A stretch of 64,000 bases of DNA, from positions 49,880,653-49,944,652 of the forward strand of contig NC_056752.1 in assembly GCF_018687715.1 (NCBI RefSeq), written 5' to 3'. Position numbers and translations under genes: made by a program. Source of the DNA: Carya illinoinensis. Lineage: Eukaryota > Streptophyta > Magnoliopsida > Fagales > Juglandaceae. How positions within the stretch are numbered: the first letter of the stretch is position 1; each line of letters begins with the position of its first letter. Shown here piece by piece: positions 59,701-64,000 of this stretch. The notes beneath the pieces are model-generated. The model was given only the letters and a program-made list of their open reading frames with translations. It made no database searches and had not been told where the DNA came from.

Positions 59701-61863
59701 ATCTTTGACAGGAAGGTAAAAGAAGTTGAAAAATACAAAAGTTGTGTTGTTGCTTTTGCATATCTGATTTCTGAGTCATAGAGTTATCATTTTATTTGAC
59801 TCCTAAAAGTATAAAACTCGTTTCATATGCATGATTGTGGAGATATGAATTCCAGTCACACTTGAGGTCAGTTTACTTGCTCAGAAAAAAAAAGAAAAAA
59901 AAAAGAATGTAATTTTACTTCGATTATACATAAGACTGCATTCTGGAGAACTCCTTGACCTAAATATAATCCTTTGTTCGCTGCCGGCAACATCATGAGA
60001 AGTCCACTGAACCTCATAAAAATTCTTACTTATAAAAACAGAACTGTAATCCTTTGTACTCGTTTATGTAGGTTGCCAGAGAAACCTTGATGGGTTAATT
60101 TCTCGCTGTGTCGTGATAATATATATTACTATTCATCGATAGGTCTGTAGATTTGGACACTTTAAACAAGACAAAGAATGTGTAAGGTTAAAAAACTCAA
60201 GTTCGAGAAAATTTGGTTCAAGTCTAAGACATGCTGCATTTTAATGAAATCTGAAGGCAATACCAATATTAATACCAAACGACGACAAAAATGGAGTCAT
60301 TTTTTTACGTGTTTTAAAATTATGTGAATACTTTTAGTAATTCTTTAGATAAAGTTGCTGATATTAGTAACAAAATATGGTATTTTAATGATATAAGGTG
60401 TTTTAATGATGTAATGATGATATGAGTCATCATCATCCTTATTAATTCTTTGGGGGCAGTTGTTTATAATTGCTGAACAAGTTCCAAGTTCTACTAAATA
60501 TTAAATATAACTGGGTTAAGATTTTTAATGATGTAAGGTATAAGTAGGCATGACCTGGTCTCTGTTCAGGTAATTCTTTCGTAGCTCCCTAACTGATATC
60601 ATAATATTCCACTTTTCTCCCTCTCTTGACATCTATAAAACAGAGTGCTTTCTTGCAGGGTATATTGTCTTCTGTTTATCTGGATGGGAGAATTCTGCAC
60701 CAATGGAAAATGGTCTCAATTCCTTTGAACAACCTGAACAAGGTCCTAAGAGCTAATCCCATCATTCAGGTTGCATATTCTGAATTGACAAAAACTTCAG
60801 CCCGCAGAAAAGCCAAAGGTAAGTCTATCTGTTCTCAGATAATGATAAAAAAATCAAGAATAATGCTCTATTGTACTCATTGATTTATTTTCTTTAGCAA
60901 CTCTCCCTAATTATCTTTTTTTTTTATGAGCACAACTTCGATCCATGTTCCAAGCATGTGTTAATTAGTGAGGTTATGAATGATGGAGACAAGACAGTTG
61001 ACAAATTGCCAATGACTTTCCATATGCAGAGAATGTTTCAGAAGAACCAGCATTTTATGCCGGCCATTTCTCTATTGACAATGTAAACCATGTTAAAGAC
61101 ACATTCATATCATTCAGAGGTTGGGGTAAAGGGATTGCATTTGTCAATGAATTTAATATTGGAAGATATTGGCCGGTAAACTACAATTTCACTATGTAGT
61201 TTTTTCTTGTGGTTTTGTTGCCTGGTTCGGCATTATGTCTGTAGTAGGTGTTACATTTTCTGTGAGGATTAATAAATGGTGCTTTCTACAGATGAAGGGG
61301 CCACAATGCAACCTTTATGTCCCTGCTCCAATTCTTCAGCATGGGGAAAATGTTGTGGTAGGAGATGCCAAAAACTGTATCTTTCCCCTGTTGTTTACCG
61401 CATATTAGTGTTTGCCTTGTGATTGTTTTCCTGGTATATCATTTAGACTTCAAATTTTCTCTACTTTCATGGTTAGTCGTTGTGGTGACTTCATTTATTT
61501 AACATGTATGTTTTATTGGTTATTTGCTTTGGCTCTTTTTTCTTTGTTAATGGAAAAGCTGCTTATTTAATCACAGAAGTAAAACAAGTCAAATAGATTT
61601 TTCTCTGGCTTGTTTTTGGTCATAGAAAGAAAGACCCCCCTCCATTGCTACTAAAGAAAAGATTGCAATGCATATAATTTTCCTCTCTCAGATTATGATA
61701 TACTACCAACTCTTCTGTACATGTTTCTGCTTGAAATTTGCAATGGTACTGTTTGCAGGTTTTACTTGAGTTAGAATCTCCAAACCCTGAGCTTGTGATA
61801 CATTCAGTTGATCAGCCAGAATTCACATGCGGATCAAGCATAGCAAACGTGCGCCAACTGTAG
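53738..61863 (+). CDS. BGAL17: Beta-galactosidase 17 (GH35)
   Basis: GH35 enzyme that removes terminal beta-galactosyl residues, 695 aa. It is of the BGAL17 type, which is closer to animal GLB1 than to the other plant BGALs. Exons: 53738-53896, 54584-54688, 55195-55390, 55751-55839, 56623-56703, 57500-57594, 57809-57879, 58105-58195, 58270-58387, 58470-58565, 58651-58699, 58798-58985, 59099-59170, 59334-59483, 59665-59715, 60659-60818, 61030-61175, 61292-61357, 61759-61863. An N-terminal hydrophobic segment (about residues 12-34) is a signal peptide or anchor. The barrel has [31 protein letters not shown] and [20 protein letters not shown]. The acid/base is E214 ([16 protein letters not shown]) and the nucleophile E297 ([14 protein letters not shown]). 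Intron 8 starts with GC; this is needed to encode E297 correctly. The C-terminal beta domains include [18 protein letters not shown] and FNIGRYWP. An ATG at 53657 could add 27 residues. Confidence 0.95.
57256..57459. mobile_element. MITE in BGAL17 intron 5
   Basis: The left end gccttgtttggttacata and the right end, on the other strand, ggccttatttggttacaca, are inverted copies. Next to them both sides carry agatgagatgaaa-type sequence. The 204-bp body is AT-rich and non-coding. Confidence 0.75.
58007..58029. repeat. (GT)n microsatellite
   Basis: A pure run in BGAL17 intron 7. Confidence 0.9.
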
Positions 61864-62803
61864 CACCCCAAGGAATACAGAAAGCCCCGGTCCTTGTTGA
61901 ACGCCAATTTGAGAATTCTGAAGCTTCTGAAGATCTATCCCACTCCCAGGACGTCTCCGCGGCTTGGTTTTTGCTCTCAAGTACACCTAAGCCCAGTCAG
62001 CCTCTTCATATTTTTTCCTCTCCTAGAAGTTGTCACTTGATTGAAAGGATACAGCACATGAACATCCTATCCTGGAGTAATTTTCCCTTTAGATTGTCAA
62101 TTGCGGTCTTTAGCTTTGTGGGTTTTGCTTTTGCTTTTTCCTTGCTTTGGTAGTAATACCCCTTAACCAGAGGAAAAACTTTAATGCACCATATTGGAAT
62201 GTATTTTGGATGTGAATTTCTGTGTATTGTAAAGTTTTTAAGATTCGATTTGTCAGTTACAAGTGATGTCAACGTATTGGGCTGGCTGGCTCATTGTAAA
62301 TGTCTACCAAGAAAGGTCTGGTCTATGTTTTCCATGCTCCCCCAATTCATCTTCCACCATCGTCTCTAAAAATTACAGGTAATCGTTCGTTGACAATTGC
62401 TCACTTCACTGTTTCCATGGATAGCAGAACCTGGGAGTGCTTACAACAGTACTGACATCGCTAAGAGATTTTAGGGGAAAGAAACCCCGTCGAAAATCCC
62501 AAGTTTTGTCCGCTTGGAGATGTCGTAGATTGTGCAATTAGCTCTTCCTCGTTCCCTTGGAGCTAGAAAGGAGCACCGCCCTGAGAAGTAAAATTAATTA
62601 TTAAAAAATTAATTTTTTTTATATAGATTTTATATTTATTTACTTAGTTTAAAAAGACTGCGGTGCTTGCCTTCTATGATTGCAAATAAATAATAATATT
62701 TACAATTATAAAATATGCAAGTATCGTATATATTTTTTTTAAAAGTGAGTAAATATGAGACTTGCATGAAAAATTAATATTTTTTTAATAGTAAATTTTA
62801 TTT
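61864..62803. other. BGAL17 3' flank
   Basis: Probable 3' untranslated region, continuing to an AT-rich stretch before the Mutator-like element. The open frame at 61827-62153 overlaps the last exon in another frame and is not supported. Confidence 0.5.
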
Positions 62804-62812
62804 TTTTCAAAA

Positions 62813-63922
62813 GAGAAAAGCTACGGGCCGTCGGTTGTGAAGTGTATTTTTATAGCAGATCAATAATCACGTGCCACGTAGGCATTTTATGAAAATCACA
62901 AATAGGCTCGCATATACCCAATTTCCTTTGTTGACTCTGAATCGACCACGAAGCTACCCAATCTCCTCTTTTATTCACTACATCCAAAGCCTTCCCCTTT
63001 CTCTCTTGACGACAACGACAATGACCCACATGTCTTAAGTTGTCTTGAGAGAGAGAGAGAGAGAGGAAGTTTGCAGATATAATTTTTATCTCTTGGCATA
63101 ATCCGTCTAAAACAAAAATAAAAATATTTGGGGGAGCAAAAAAGCAACTAACTTTTTTCAATCCAGCATCCTCTTTTCTCTATCTTTCTCATCACCTGTT
63201 TTTCCAACCTCCACATGTAATTCACATGCGAGTATTGTATACAGAGTCACCATCTTTTTTTGTGAATATTTTGTGGGTGCGGTTTGGTATATGCAATGGA
63301 TGCCGATGAAGATAAAGTGGGGTTGTGATAAGAAGAGTTCTGTTGTGGTTTGGTGCATAAACATCCTTATCTGGGTTCGGGTTTGTTTTTCTTCCTGGTG
63401 ACAGTATGGACTCGAGGCTCTACAAAGTTTGGAAGAAAAATAATGTGAGTTTCTCTATGTCAGTAATCAATTGGGTTCGCATTCATAAATTGTGTACCGG
63501 GTATTTTTCTCCCTTTCGAAGGGAAGTTCATGATTGTGATTTTTGAGAGGGAAATAATGTGATTTTCTCTACTCTACAAAGTTCATGATTGGGCATTCAA
63601 CATGATAAGCGCAAGAGGCTCGACGTTTTTCACTCCTAATCGTTGTCGTCGTCACCATCAAAGTCGACCGGAGCAGGAACTGTATTGGTCGTTGGCGTGA
63701 AACTAGCTGTAAGGTGTGGGATTGTTGGAGAGAAAAGGGGAGGCTTGGGATGTAGTGAATAACAGAGGAGATAGGGGTAGTATCGTGGTCGATTCGGAGT
63801 CCATAAAGGAGATTGGGTGTAAGTGGGTCTATTTGTAATTTTTATAAAGTGTGTACGTGGTATGCAATTATTGGCCTGCTGTAAAAATACATTTCATAGC
63901 CGACTGGCCCGTAGCTTTTATC
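62813..63922. mobile_element. Mutator-like non-autonomous element, long inverted ends
   Basis: The left end (62813 to about 63007) and right end (about 63728 to 63922) are inverted copies of roughly 195 bp at high identity. They start gagaaaagctacgggcc and, on the other strand, gataaaagctacgggcc. The 9-bp sequence ttttcaaaa flanks both sides (62804-62812 and 63923-63931), the size expected for Mutator-like elements. The roughly 720-bp interior has no transposase; it holds a GA run (about 63047-63065) and short imperfect internal repeats. Whether the interior contains a captured host gene piece cannot be told by eye. Confidence 0.85.
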
Positions 63923-64000
63923 TTTTCAAAATTATGAAAAATTCATAATTTAGAAAATTATGAAAACTTTGCATTTTAAAAAAATTATGGAAAAGGGAGC

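Overview
The window is nuclear DNA of a dicot, most likely a woody one. The genes have many short introns with GT-AG borders, the spacers are AT-rich, (CT)n/(GA)n runs are frequent, and small plant-type transposons sit in introns and spacers. The proteins are typical angiosperm families. A tree such as one of the Fagales is a guess from overall style, not something the sequence proves. I rebuilt every gene exon by exon and required reading phase to be kept across each junction; all eight models close without an internal stop.

Layout: (1) 312-5038, minus: SurE-like phosphatase, 10 exons, 392 aa. (2) 8335-8884, plus: broken homeobox-DDT (RLT3-like) remnant. (3) 12223-17234, plus: plastid-type glyoxylate/succinic semialdehyde reductase GLYR2, 12 exons, 369 aa, with two miniature LTR elements (TRIMs) in its introns. 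(4) 18881-22476, plus: nucleosome assembly protein NAP1, 12 exons, 379 aa, ending in a CaaX box. (5, 6) 23927-26710 and 28210-31679, minus: tandem GH32 genes (cell-wall-invertase / fructan-exohydrolase type), 575 and 578 aa, each with a 9-nt mini-exon. (7) 33122-39508, plus: PhnP-like metallo-beta-lactamase-fold hydrolase, 12 exons, 349 aa, with a SINE, two LINE tails and an exon-like retro-insert in its introns. (8) 46665-48863, plus: INDETERMINATE DOMAIN zinc-finger factor, 3 exons, 532 aa, behind about 7 kb of non-coding DNA. (9) 53738-61863, plus: beta-galactosidase 17 (GH35), 19 exons, 695 aa. A 1.1-kb Mutator-like element with long inverted ends closes the window (62813-63922).

The genes do not form a pathway; they are ordinary neighbours on a plant chromosome. 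Three act on sugars (two GH32, one GH35), one detoxifies aldehydes in organelles, one is a histone chaperone, one a transcription factor, and two are metal-dependent hydrolases or phosphatases. I found no new defence or mobile system. The points most worth checking are: loss of the invertase-defining Asp in both GH32 copies; two GC-AG introns, one of which is needed to encode the catalytic nucleophile of BGAL17; two complete-looking TRIMs in one gene; a retro-inserted copy of a piece of exon 5 in intron 3 of the PhnP-like gene; and variant metal-site residues in the SurE-like and PhnP-like proteins.
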